Part shown: positions 18,014-26,965 of the stretch, one piece after another | How the letters are laid out: every line of letters begins with the position of its first letter | Position numbering within the stretch: the stretch's first letter is position 1 | DNA from: Paraburkholderia edwinii | Lineage (GTDB): Bacteria > Pseudomonadota > Gammaproteobacteria > Burkholderiales > Burkholderiaceae | Length of the DNA: 64,000 nt | Assembly (NCBI RefSeq): GCF_019428685.1 | Contig: NZ_CP080096.1 | Coordinates: forward strand, 2,976,001-3,040,000 | Direction: 5' to 3' | Program-made: the position numbers and the translations under genes | Notes under the pieces: model-generated | What the model was told of the DNA's origin: nothing | What the model saw: the letters and a program-made list of their open reading frames with translations, nothing else | The model's database searches: none

Positions 18014-19342
18014 GTGAAACAGAACAGACTGGGGCTGGTCATCGTTATCGGCATGCTGCTTGGTGTCGCGGCGGGCTACGTATGCCATCAATCGGCCGAT
18101 TCGCCCGCTGCGGCGAAGGAAATGGCCAGCAATTTCTCGTTGATTACGGATATCTTTCTACGGCTCATCAAGATGGTGATCGCGCCGCTCGTATTCAGCG
18201 GCATCATTTCTGGGCTGGCCGCGATCGGCGACCCGAAAGTGGTCGGCCGTGCGGGCCTGAAGGCGCTCGGCTGGTTTGTCTGCGCGTCGTTCACGTCGCT
18301 ATTGATCGGCATGGTGCTCGCCAACGCCTTCGATCTCGGGCACGCCATGAGCCTGCATGTGCCGGCCGCCGGCGCGGCGGGCGTCAGCACCGCTGCGTTC
18401 AATCTGCACAACTTCATTACGCACATCGTGCCGTCGAGCATTATCGAAGCGATGGCGAACAACGAGATTCTGCCGATCCTCGTGTTCTCGGTGTTTTTCG
18501 GCATCGCGATGGGCTCGATGAAAGACCGGCTGCCGCCCGCGCTGCTGTCGTCGATCGAGGGGCTGTTCTCGATCATGCTCAGAATTACCGGTTACGTGAT
18601 GTGGTTCGCGCCGCTCGGCGTGTTCGGCGCGGTGGCCGCTGTCATCACTGTGCAAGGGCTCGGCATGCTTGTCACGTATGGCAAGTTTATCGGCGCGGTC
18701 TATTTCAGCATGATGGTGTTATGGTGCGTGCTGCTCGCGGCCGGCTACGGCGTGCTCGGCAAACCGGTCTTCGCACTGATGAAGCTGATTCGCGAGCCGA
18801 TGATCATCGCGTTCTGCACGGCGAGCAGCGAAGCCGCTTACCCGAAAACCATCGAGCAGCTCACGCGCTTCGGCGTCAAGCCGCGTATCAGCAACTTCGT
18901 GCTGCCGCTTGCGTACTCGTTCAATCTGGACGGTTCGATGATGTATCAGGCGTTCGCCGCGCTCTTTATCGCGCAGGCGTACAACATTCACCTGTCGTTC
19001 GGCCAACAGTTCTGGATGCTGCTGGTGATGATGCTGACGAGCAAGGGCGTGGCCGGCGTGCCGCGCGCGGCGATCGTCGTCATTGCTGCGACCTTGCCGC
19101 TGTTCGGGCTGCCGGTCGAAGGCGTCGTGCTGCTGCTTGCGATCGACCAGTTCATCGATATGGGCCGCACAACCACGAACGTGGTCGGCAACAGCATCGC
19201 GTCGGCGGTCATCGCGAAGTGGGAAAACGGCCTCGCGCCGTGGAGCGGAACCGCCTATCCGTTATCCGAAGCAATCCCATCGATGCATGACGATATGGCC
19301 GGCGCGCACGCCTCAACTGTGCCGCACCCGGCGCCGCATTGA
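18014..19342 (+). CDS. dicarboxylate/amino acid:cation symporter (DAACS family)
   Basis: A 442-residue transporter from the GTG at 18014, which has GGAG eight bases upstream. It shows the glutamate/aspartate transporter pattern: N-terminal LGLVIVIGMLLGVAAGY, the re-entrant serine-rich loop FCTASSEAAYPKTIE, the YSFNLDGSMMYQ motif, the second hairpin TSKGVAGVPRAAIVV, and the substrate-binding DQFIDMGRTTTNVVGNS. It imports acidic amino acids or dicarboxylates with protons or sodium. The 169-bp gap after the racemase may hold its own promoter, but function fits a shared substrate. Confidence 0.92.
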   Translation: MKQNRLGLVIVIGMLLGVAAGYVCHQSADSPAAAKEMASNFSLITDIFLRLIKMVIAPLVFSGIISGLAAIGDPKVVGRAGLKALGWFVCASFTSLLIGMVLANAFDLGHAMSLHVPAAGAAGVSTAAFNLHNFITHIVPSSIIEAMANNEILPILVFSVFFGIAMGSMKDRLPPALLSSIEGLFSIMLRITGYVMWFAPLGVFGAVAAVITVQGLGMLVTYGKFIGAVYFSMMVLWCVLLAAGYGVLGKPVFALMKLIREPMIIAFCTASSEAAYPKTIEQLTRFGVKPRISNFVLPLAYSFNLDGSMMYQAFAALFIAQAYNIHLSFGQQFWMLLVMMLTSKGVAGVPRAAIVVIAATLPLFGLPVEGVVLLLAIDQFIDMGRTTTNVVGNSIASAVIAKWENGLAPWSGTAYPLSEAIPSMHDDMAGAHASTVPHPAPH

Positions 19343-19665
19343 TCCCTGTCGGCAGCGGTCTTCTCACTAGCCCGCTTGAACGACAGGCGCTTCATCCGCA
19401 AAGCTCAAGCGTGTTGAACTTCACACCGCCGCTCCGCAACAGCAAACAGCAACCTGTGCGGAGCGGCACGTCCGCTGGCCTTTGTGCAAACAAGCCTTGT
19501 TCGGTATATCGTTAGAACGAAAAGTCGGTTCGCGCCGCACGCATCGAACTCTAAGATAGCGATTCTGGCCGCTTGTATTGCCTATCGTCTATCTGCGCGC
19601 GTAATCGTTCGCGCTGCATGCGATGCGGTCATCGCGGCCACCGTCACCGAGCAAGGAGTCTTTAG
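19343..19665 (+). other. intergenic region with one hairpin
   Basis: No supported gene in 323 bp. An 11-bp perfect stem (GCCGCTCCGCA at 19428-19438 with TGCGGAGCGGC at 19457-19467, 18-base loop) lies after the symporter but has no T-run. The rest is presumably the promoter region of the FMN reductase. Confidence 0.6.
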
Positions 19666-20331
19666 TTGAACCGTTTCGAGCATTCCCGCGTGCCGCTCGT
19701 GGTCGGCATCGGCGGCACGACACGCGCCGCATCGTCGACTGAGCGCGCGCTTGCCATCGCGCTACGCGGCGCGCAAGACGCCGGTACGCAGACGCGTCTG
19801 TTCGGCGGCGCGTTCCTGCATCGGCTGCCGCACTATGCGCCTGAAAACGACGAGCGCACCGACGAGCAGCTCGAACTGATCGAAGCCGTGCGCCATGCCG
19901 ACGCGCTGATCATCGCCACGCCCGGCTATCACGGCGGGGTATCGGGCCTCGTGAAGAACGCGCTCGATACGCTCGAAGACCTGCGCGACGACGCGCGTCC
20001 GTATCTCGACGGCCGCGCGGCCGGCTGCATCGTCACCGCGTACGGATGGCAGGCCGCGGGCTCGGTGCTCACCTCGCTGCGCTCGATCGTGCACGCGCTG
20101 CGCGGCTGGCCGACGCCGTTCGGCGCCGGCATCAATACGCTCGAAACACGTTTCGACAACGACGGGCACTGCTCGGATCCGAAGGTCGCGGAACAGCTCG
20201 CCACGGTCGGCCGCCAGGCCGCCCAGTTCGCGCTCGCATTCGGGGGGCAGGCGCTGGCCGGAGATAACGGCGTGGCCGGCAGCGGCCCGGCGCACGCCAG
20301 CGCCGCGGGGATCTTCGCGCTGGCCGACTGA
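19666..20331 (+). CDS. NADPH-dependent FMN reductase family protein
   Basis: A 221-residue flavodoxin-like protein. It starts at a TTG at 19666 with AAGGAG eight bases before it. The phosphate-binding loop GIGGTTRAASSTERALAIA lies at residues 14-33, and the flavin contacts ATPGYHGGVSGLVKNALD at about 85-102, as in the SsuE/ChrR group. It reduces FMN or quinones with NAD(P)H. The C-terminal tail is Gly/Ala-rich. It appears to be transcribed alone. Confidence 0.88.
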   Translation: MNRFEHSRVPLVVGIGGTTRAASSTERALAIALRGAQDAGTQTRLFGGAFLHRLPHYAPENDERTDEQLELIEAVRHADALIIATPGYHGGVSGLVKNALDTLEDLRDDARPYLDGRAAGCIVTAYGWQAAGSVLTSLRSIVHALRGWPTPFGAGINTLETRFDNDGHCSDPKVAEQLATVGRQAAQFALAFGGQALAGDNGVAGSGPAHASAAGIFALAD

Positions 20332-20572
20332 CGCGCGCCCGCGGGGCAAGCGGGATGGGCATCGATACATCGCGTTCACACGCCCACATGTTGCGTCCAT
20401 GTGTTGCGTCCATCCGTCACACAGTAGGCCGTCCACCGAGCCATGCCGCAAAGCAATGCGGCCATACGCACAAAGCGTCGGCGAAACCGTGTGCCAGCCC
20501 ACAGACGTGCGCGCATTGGCGACCGATAGTCGCGTCAAACCGGACCAATAAAACGCCGGACGCAAGAGCAAA

Positions 20573-20788
20573 ATGAACCGACTGATTCGCTACAAGGGTT
20601 ACCAGGTCGCGCCCGCCGCGCAGCGCCTGCCGAACGGGCTGTTCGCGGCCAACCTGACCATCGAGAAAAGCGCGGCCGAGCCGGGGCACGCGTATTCGTT
20701 CGACGCCCTCGACTACTTCTTCGACGAAGAACATGCGCTCGCCTACGCATTCCGCTGGGGCCGGCTGTGGGTCGACGACCATCAATAG
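20573..20788 (+). CDS. small conserved protein of unknown function
   Basis: A 71-residue protein starting at the ATG at 20573, in a gap otherwise free of genes. It begins NRLIRYKGYQVAPAAQRLPNG and ends with acidic and aromatic residues (FDALDYFFDEEHALAYAFRWG). No signal peptide or metal motif. Residue composition looks like a real small protein of the kind widespread in Burkholderia, but I cannot name a family. Confidence 0.6.
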   Translation: MNRLIRYKGYQVAPAAQRLPNGLFAANLTIEKSAAEPGHAYSFDALDYFFDEEHALAYAFRWGRLWVDDHQ

Positions 20789-21028
20789 CCGTGCGGCACC
20801 CGATCAGCGGTTCATACGATACACGCGCAAACACGCACTGAAATCCTGTCCGCTTCCGGCGGGGCCAGCGCTTTCATTCCGGCCGCAAAGACCTTCGAAC
20901 GTGCCGCGCGCGATGCGTCGCGAAGTCCGTCAGCCGCGCCTCACGCGCCAGCGCAAGCGGCATTCCAGTGTGTTGTGACAAAATAGGGTGACATATGTCA
21001 TACGTAAGATGCGTTAAATAAATTTGCC

Positions 21029-21928
21029 ATGTCCGATACCCTGACAGATGCTGCCGCCGAAGACTACGCGCTGCGAAACTGGACATTCCGGGACCAGGCC
21101 CGCATGCGGATCGGCTCCGAGGCCCACAAGCAGATGTACTGCCGCATGTTGCTGGAAACCCATAACCCGTATAAACCTGCCGTACTCGACTGGCCACCGC
21201 TCGCGCCCGACGCACTGAAGCGCCTCACTTCGCTGCCGATCTGGGACATCGCCGTACAAACCGAAGGCCGCGCATCGATTCGCGTAGCCACCTACGCCGC
21301 CACGCTCAACGACCCGCTTCTGCGCGAAGCGATCGAAATGGACGCCGCCGAAGAAGCGCGTCATAAGCACGTGCTATCTCGCCTCGTCGCGGCCTATGGC
21401 ATCGAGCTCGCGCCCGAGCCTGAATATCCGGCGCCGCGCGACGCCGAATGGGCGTGGATGTTTACGGGCTACAGCGAATGCATCGACAGTTTCTTCGCCT
21501 TCGGCCTGTTCCGTTCAGCCCAGCAATCGGGCTACTTCCCCGAGTCGCTCGTCGAAACGTTCGAGCCTGTCATTCAGGAAGAAGCGCGCCACATCCTTTT
21601 CTTTATCAACTGGGTCGCGTGGTACCGGCGCAGGATGCCGTGGTGGCGTCGCCCGTGGCACTCGCTGCGCGTCGCCGCGATCTGGGTCAAACTGGTGTGG
21701 GACCGGGTGGGCATGGCAAAGGGCATGGACGCTGACGGCGTGATGCACGACTCGAATTTCCTCGCCGCGAACAGCGCGTCGATCGGCGCCGCGCTCGACG
21801 CGCGGCAACTTCTCGAGCTATGCCTCGTCGAAAACGACCAGCGCATGAGCGGCTATGATGGGCGTCTGCTGCGCCCGACGCTGATGCCGTGGCTCGCGCG
21901 GCTCGCCCTGCGTTTCATGAAGAAATAA
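21029..21928 (+). CDS. ferritin-like di-iron domain protein
   Basis: A 299-residue helical protein. Two metal-binding motifs are visible: EMDAAEEARHKHVL (ExxRH) at about residue 112 and EPVIQEEARHILFF (EExRH) at about residue 190, as in ferritin-like oxidases that bind a di-iron centre. It has basic, Trp-rich helices near residues 205-235 (WRRPWHSLRVAAIWVKLVW) that may contact a membrane. No signal peptide. Substrate unknown. It is 101 bp upstream of the amidase gene on the same strand. Confidence 0.75.
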   Translation: MSDTLTDAAAEDYALRNWTFRDQARMRIGSEAHKQMYCRMLLETHNPYKPAVLDWPPLAPDALKRLTSLPIWDIAVQTEGRASIRVATYAATLNDPLLREAIEMDAAEEARHKHVLSRLVAAYGIELAPEPEYPAPRDAEWAWMFTGYSECIDSFFAFGLFRSAQQSGYFPESLVETFEPVIQEEARHILFFINWVAWYRRRMPWWRRPWHSLRVAAIWVKLVWDRVGMAKGMDADGVMHDSNFLAANSASIGAALDARQLLELCLVENDQRMSGYDGRLLRPTLMPWLARLALRFMKK

Positions 21929-22029
21929 AGGCGCAGTGTTGCGCCCGCTTTGCGCCCGCCCCGTGCCACGCGGCCCGTCCGCTCCGGCGCGGGTCAGCCT
22001 ACGCGCGTCCGACCGGGAGGAAACACCGC

Positions 22030-23475
22030 ATGGCATGGACTGTCGACGAACAGCTGGCACTCACCGCTTGCGAAGCAGTCGCGGCGATCCAGGCGGGCAA
22101 GCTGCGCGCGACCGATTACGTCGCGACGCTGCTCGCGCGCGCGGCGGCCCTGTCGAGCCTCAATGCGTTGACCGCGCTCAATATGGAAGGCGCGCTTGCG
22201 GCCGCGCAGCGCATCGACGCGTTAGCGCCCGACGAGAAGGCGCGTCTGCCGCTCGCGGGCCTGCCGGTGGTCGTAAAGGACAATATCAACACGGCAGATC
22301 TGCAAACCGCCGGCGCCACGCCCGCACTCGCCGACTTCAAACCGAAAACCAACGCGCCTTCAGTCCAGCGCCTGCTCGATGCGGGCGCAGTGCTGCTCGG
22401 AAAAGCGAACATGCACGAGCTCGCATGCGGCATCACGAGCACGAATTTCGCGGCGCCGGGGCCCGTGCGCAATCCATACGACCCAGGCCTGATTCCAGGC
22501 GGCTCGTCGGGCGGCAATGCGGTCGCGGTGGCCGCACGCATCGCGCCGGCGGGCATCGGCACCGACACGAGCGGATCGAACCGCATTCCGGCCGCATTGA
22601 CCGGATGCGTCGGCTTCCGGCCATCGGTCGGCAACGGCGGCGCGGAACGCCGCTATCACGATCCGCAAGCGCTGCTGCCGTTGAGCCACACACGCGATAC
22701 GGCCGGCCCGATCGCGCGCACGGTGGCCGACGCCGCGCTGCTCGATGCGGTCATTACCGGCGATACCGCGCAGCCCTCAGTCACACTGGCCGGCTTGCGT
22801 ATCGGCTTGCCCGCGCCGCTGTGGGACGGCCTCGATGCGTCGATTGAAGCGGTCGCGCGCGGCGCGCAGCGCAAGCTCGAAGCCGCGGGCGTCCTGTTCG
22901 TCGAACTCGGGATGAGCGAGCTGATGCCGCTCAACGACCGTACGACGCCGATCACGGCCCACGAAACACTCGCCGATGTGCGCGCATGGCTTGTTGCGAA
23001 CGACGCGCCGGTGCAGACGGTCGAGGAATTGGCGCTTTCGATTGCGAGCCCCGACGTGCGCGAGATTTTCGCCGCGATTCTCGCGGACCCGTTCGCGCCG
23101 CTTTATCAGTCCGCGCTCACCACATGGCGGCCGCAGTTGCAGCAGCTTTACGCCACGACATTCGCGAATGAGCGCGTCGATGCGTTGATGTTTCCAACCA
23201 CGATTCTTCCCGCCACGCCGCTCGACGATATTCGCGGCTCGTCGGTTGTATCGCTGCACGGCCAGATGCTCGATACGATGACCGCCTATCTGCGCAATAC
23301 AGACCCTTCCGCCAATGCGGGGCTGCCCGGTCTGTCGCTGCCCGCGGGACGAACCGCGGACGGCTTGCCTGTAGGCATCGAACTCGATGGCCCGGTCGGC
23401 AGCGACCGGCGCCTCCTTGCGATCGGTAGCGCATTCGAACAGGTTCTCGGCGCGCTCGCGCCACCCATAATTTAA
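22030..23475 (+). CDS. amidase signature family enzyme (indoleacetamide hydrolase-like)
   Basis: A 481-residue protein from the ATG at 22030, which has a strong GGAGG; the frame upstream lacks one. The catalytic triad of the amidase signature family is in place: Lys in LPVVVKDNINT, the cis-Ser in GGSSGGNAVAVAA and the nucleophile Ser in GTDTSGSNRIPAA. The sequence around KANMHELACGITSTN resembles indoleacetamide hydrolases, which release indole-3-acetic acid, but amidases share this region, so I keep the specific substrate open. The CDP-diacylglycerol diphosphatase gene follows after 19 bp. Confidence 0.88.
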   Translation: MAWTVDEQLALTACEAVAAIQAGKLRATDYVATLLARAAALSSLNALTALNMEGALAAAQRIDALAPDEKARLPLAGLPVVVKDNINTADLQTAGATPALADFKPKTNAPSVQRLLDAGAVLLGKANMHELACGITSTNFAAPGPVRNPYDPGLIPGGSSGGNAVAVAARIAPAGIGTDTSGSNRIPAALTGCVGFRPSVGNGGAERRYHDPQALLPLSHTRDTAGPIARTVADAALLDAVITGDTAQPSVTLAGLRIGLPAPLWDGLDASIEAVARGAQRKLEAAGVLFVELGMSELMPLNDRTTPITAHETLADVRAWLVANDAPVQTVEELALSIASPDVREIFAAILADPFAPLYQSALTTWRPQLQQLYATTFANERVDALMFPTTILPATPLDDIRGSSVVSLHGQMLDTMTAYLRNTDPSANAGLPGLSLPAGRTADGLPVGIELDGPVGSDRRLLAIGSAFEQVLGALAPPII

Positions 23476-23494
23476 CTACCGATGAGTCTTTTCC

Positions 23495-24241
23495 ATGCTC
23501 CTCTTCTTGCGAAAAACACTGGTCTTTTCGCTGGCCGTGATTGTCGGCGGCTGCGCGTCGCTGGCGGCCAGCAACCCGAATGCACTATGGCAGATCGTCA
23601 GTGAACAGTGCGTGCCGCCCGAGCAATCGACCGGCAAACCCGGCGTATGCACGGACGTCAATTTGCAGAAACGCTTTGCGATCCTCAAGGATATTGTCGG
23701 CGACACGCAGTATCTGCTGATCCCGACCGACCGCGTGACCGGTATCGAAAGCCCGCTGATTCTGCAGCCCGACGCGCCCGATTACTGGGTCGACGCCTGG
23801 AATGCGCGGCATTACGTCGATGAACGGGCGAAGATTCAATTGCAGGCCGATCAGCTCGGGCTCGAGATCAATTCGCAATTCCGGCGCTCGCAACAGCAGT
23901 TGCATATTCATATCGATTGCATGCGCGAAGATATCGTCGCCGCGCTTGCGCCGTATCACGACCAGGTGCTTTACCAGTGGCATCCCGCGACACTCGACAA
24001 GCAGCGTTATCGGGTGATGCGCGTGCCGAACCTCGAGGGCGAGAACAATCCGTTCCGTGTCGTCGCGCGCGATCATCCGGATTCCGCGCAGATGTCCGAG
24101 CAGACCATACTCGTCACGGGCGCAGGGCGGACCACGAAGGATGGCTGGCTGATCGTCAATAGCGCGCTGAATATCGAGGACGGCAGCGGCACGGCCGAAC
24201 CGTTGCTCGATCATGAATGCAAGCTCGCGAAACACGGTTGA
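23495..24241 (+). CDS. cdh: CDP-diacylglycerol diphosphatase
   Basis: A 248-residue protein of the Cdh family, which cleaves CDP-diacylglycerol to phosphatidate and CMP. The N-terminal hydrophobic segment ends in a lipobox-like VGGC, so it is probably an exported lipoprotein or membrane-anchored. Family marks are NPNALWQIVSEQCVP, the HIT-like histidine cluster QQLHIHIDC at about residue 137, and TKDGWLIVNSALNI near the end. It lies 19 bp after the amidase and is likely co-transcribed, though no functional link between the two is known to me. Confidence 0.92.
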   Translation: MLLFLRKTLVFSLAVIVGGCASLAASNPNALWQIVSEQCVPPEQSTGKPGVCTDVNLQKRFAILKDIVGDTQYLLIPTDRVTGIESPLILQPDAPDYWVDAWNARHYVDERAKIQLQADQLGLEINSQFRRSQQQLHIHIDCMREDIVAALAPYHDQVLYQWHPATLDKQRYRVMRVPNLEGENNPFRVVARDHPDSAQMSEQTILVTGAGRTTKDGWLIVNSALNIEDGSGTAEPLLDHECKLAKHG

Positions 24242-24374
24242 GCCCTCTGCTTAAGCGTTTTTTCAGCGAAGCTTTGCGTGACAAATTGGTTTCACCGCGC
24301 GTAACCGGCCGGTAGGATCGGGTTCGATCGACGTCGGGGCCTTCAGCCCGGCGTATCAACGACCGGACCCGCCG

Positions 24375-25406
24375 ATGGCTTTTTATCTCGATGACAGTCA
24401 GCGTCAAGCTTTACTACACCGCCGTGCCAGCCTGACGTGGCGCAGCGAATGGCCGACCTGGCTCGTCATCGTGGCGATTTACGCGGGATGGTTCGGTGTC
24501 GCGACGCACGCGCGCGTGCTCGGTATGCCCGTCACGATCGCGTTGCTCGCGCTATTCGGCGCGTGGTATCTGTCGTTGCAGCATGAACTGCTGCATGGGC
24601 ATCCGACGCGTTCGCCGTTGATCAACGGCCTGATCGGGTTTATGCCGCTCGCGGTGTGGTTTCCGTACCGCGTGTATCGCGACCTGCACTTGCGGCACCA
24701 CGACGATCCGCACTTGACGCGCCCCGAGCACGATCCGGAAAGCTATTTCGTGAGTCGTGCCGCGTGGGATCGTGCGGGTCCGATGCTGCGCACGTTGTTG
24801 ACGGCGCGCAATACGTTTATCGGCCGCCTGTTGCTCGGGCCCGCGTTTTCGCTCGCCGCAACCGCAAGCGACGCATCGCGCAAACTCCTGCAGCGCGATT
24901 TCAGCGACGTGCCCGCGTGGCTCGCGCATGGCGCGGCGCTCACCGCGTTGACTGTGTGGCTCGCACGCGAGTGCGGCATTTCACCGTGGCTCTTTATTGT
25001 CGGCGCCGGTTATCCCGCATTGGCGTTGAATGCGGTTCGCTCATTTCACGAACATCGCAGCGCGGATGCGTATGAGCACCGCTCGGTCATCAACGAGGCG
25101 GCATGGTTCTGGCGGTTGCTGTTTCTGAATAACAACTACCACGCGGTACATCATGATCTGCCGGGGCTGCCGTGGTTTGCGTTGCGTGGCATCTATCGCG
25201 AGCGCCGCGCGGCATACCTGCATCGCAACGGCGGTTTTCTCGTGAGCGGCTATGGCGACTGGCTCACGTCGTACGCGGCAAAACCGATCGTGCACCCGGT
25301 GCACGCGCTCAAGCAAACCGGCGCCGCTTCGACCACGCGGCGCCGGCCACTTCAACCGAAGCTTGCGCTACGGCGTCAGCGTCTTCAGTTCAGACGCTTC
25401 AACTGA
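24375..25406 (+). CDS. membrane fatty acid desaturase
   Basis: A 343-residue di-iron membrane protein. The three histidine boxes are seen: QHELLHGH at about residue 67, LHLRHHDDPH at about 102 and NNNYHAVHHDLP at about 255. Four or more hydrophobic segments (TWLVIVAIYAGWFGVA, TIALLALFGAWYL, GFMPLAVWFPY, SPWLFIVGAGYPALAL) anchor it in the inner membrane. It should introduce a double bond or a hydroxyl group into a lipid. Its last 22 bases overlap the end of the convergent aldehyde dehydrogenase gene. Confidence 0.92.
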   Translation: MAFYLDDSQRQALLHRRASLTWRSEWPTWLVIVAIYAGWFGVATHARVLGMPVTIALLALFGAWYLSLQHELLHGHPTRSPLINGLIGFMPLAVWFPYRVYRDLHLRHHDDPHLTRPEHDPESYFVSRAAWDRAGPMLRTLLTARNTFIGRLLLGPAFSLAATASDASRKLLQRDFSDVPAWLAHGAALTALTVWLARECGISPWLFIVGAGYPALALNAVRSFHEHRSADAYEHRSVINEAAWFWRLLFLNNNYHAVHHDLPGLPWFALRGIYRERRAAYLHRNGGFLVSGYGDWLTSYAAKPIVHPVHALKQTGAASTTRRRPLQPKLALRRQRLQFRRFN

Positions 25407-26896
25407 CCGTCGTCCGCGTACCAGTCGACCGTCTTGCCCGTCGTGTTGATCGTCACCGCGCGCGGCTCGGTGAACTGGTCGAACGACTCGATACCGGTTT
25501 CGCGACCCACGCCGCTGTTCTTGAAGCCGCCCCACGGCGATGCCGGGTCGAGACGGTGATGGTCGTTGACCCACACCATACCGAACTCGAGCTTGCTCGC
25601 CACACGATGCGCGCGCGCGACATCGATCGTCCACACCGATGCGGCGAGACCAAACTGCGTGTCGTTGGCGATGCGAATCGCGTCGGCTTCGTCCTTGAAC
25701 GGCATCACTACAGTAACCGGGCCGAACACTTCGTCCTGACCGATCTCGCAGCGCGGATCGACGTCGTACAGCACCGTCGGCTCGAGGAAGAAGCCTTGCG
25801 ACAGATGCGATGGAATCTTGCCGCCCGTCAAAAGCTTCGCGCCGTCCTGTTCCGCGCGCGCAAGCATCGCGAGAATGCGCTGGCGCGAGCGGTCGGAAAT
25901 CACCGGGCCAAGCTGCGTCTTCGGGTCTTCCGGGTTGCCGACGCGAATGCCGCCCGCCTTCGTGCGGAAGCGCTCGAGGAATTGCTGATACATCGTTTCC
26001 TGCACGAGAATGCGCGCACCACACACACAGGTCTGCCCCGCACCGATAAATGACGCAAATGCGGCGCCGTTAACAGCCCGTTCGATATCCATATCGTCGA
26101 ACAGGATCACCGCGCCCTTGCCGCCCAGTTCAAGCGTGGTCAGCGCGAACGTGCGCGCGGCCGCTTCGCCGATCGAGCGGCCTACGTCCGTGCCGCCCGT
26201 GAACACGACCTTGCGGATCAGTTCGTGCTTCGCGAGCGCGGCGCCGCACACGCGGCCTTCGCCGTTCACGACGTTGACCACGCCCTTCGGCACGCCCGCT
26301 TCTTCGAGCAGGCGCACGAGGCGCACCGTGGTCAGCGGGGTTTGTTCGGATGCCTTGATGACGACGCTATTTCCGGTGGCCAGCGCCGGCGCGAGGCTCT
26401 TCGACAGAATCATCAGCGGGTGATTGAACGACGTCATCAGCGCGACGACGCCGAGCGCCACGCGCTGCGTGTAGCACAGGTACGGCCCTTCGATCGGAAT
26501 CACGTCGCTGCGGCGCGTCAGCGACAGCGCGGCGAAGTAGCGATAGAACTGCGGCAGGCGCGAAATCTGCGCGCGCGTTTCGGAGATCGGGCGGCCGTTG
26601 TTCAGCGTTTCGAGCTTGTAGAAGTTCTCGAGGTCCGCTTCGAACAGGTCGGCGAATTTGTTGATGATGCGCGAGCGCTGCTGGATCGGCATGTCGCGCC
26701 ATTCGCCGCGCTCGAACGCGGCGTTGCCGGCGCGCACGGCGCGATCGACATCGGCTTCCGACGCTGCGGCCAGACTGCCGATCACCGCGCCCGTTGCCGG
26801 GTTCACGATGTCCATCGTGCGGCCGCCTTCGGCGCCGGTCCATTCGCCATCGATCAGAAGCTGGGCTTCGAGGTGCTGCTTGTTGACTGCATCCAT
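25385..26896 (-). CDS. NAD(P)-dependent aldehyde dehydrogenase
   Basis: A 503-residue enzyme of the ALDH superfamily. The cofactor-binding FTGGTDVGRSIGEAA, catalytic Glu in LELGGKGAVI and catalytic Cys in GAGQTCVCGAR are all in place, with EVFGPVTVV and NDHHRLDPASPWGG in the C-terminal half. It oxidises an aldehyde to the acid; the substrate cannot be read. It is the third gene of a leftward operon (enoyl-CoA hydratase-like, MFS transporter, ALDH), 69 bp after the transporter, and its AAGGAA ribosome site is good. It converges on the desaturase with a 22-bp overlap. Confidence 0.92.
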   Translation of the reverse strand: MDAVNKQHLEAQLLIDGEWTGAEGGRTMDIVNPATGAVIGSLAAASEADVDRAVRAGNAAFERGEWRDMPIQQRSRIINKFADLFEADLENFYKLETLNNGRPISETRAQISRLPQFYRYFAALSLTRRSDVIPIEGPYLCYTQRVALGVVALMTSFNHPLMILSKSLAPALATGNSVVIKASEQTPLTTVRLVRLLEEAGVPKGVVNVVNGEGRVCGAALAKHELIRKVVFTGGTDVGRSIGEAAARTFALTTLELGGKGAVILFDDMDIERAVNGAAFASFIGAGQTCVCGARILVQETMYQQFLERFRTKAGGIRVGNPEDPKTQLGPVISDRSRQRILAMLARAEQDGAKLLTGGKIPSHLSQGFFLEPTVLYDVDPRCEIGQDEVFGPVTVVMPFKDEADAIRIANDTQFGLAASVWTIDVARAHRVASKLEFGMVWVNDHHRLDPASPWGGFKNSGVGRETGIESFDQFTEPRAVTINTTGKTVDWYADDGQLKRLN

Positions 26897-26965
26897 TGCG
26901 ATTTCCTTGCGGTTTTCCGGTGCGGTTTCAGGTTTCTTGAGTTCTGGTTGCGTGTTGCTTGACGG

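Noticed and set aside
22030-23475. A confident call of indoleacetamide hydrolase (auxin synthesis)
   Set aside because: The resemblance is in regions shared by many amidases, and no tryptophan monooxygenase gene is nearby.
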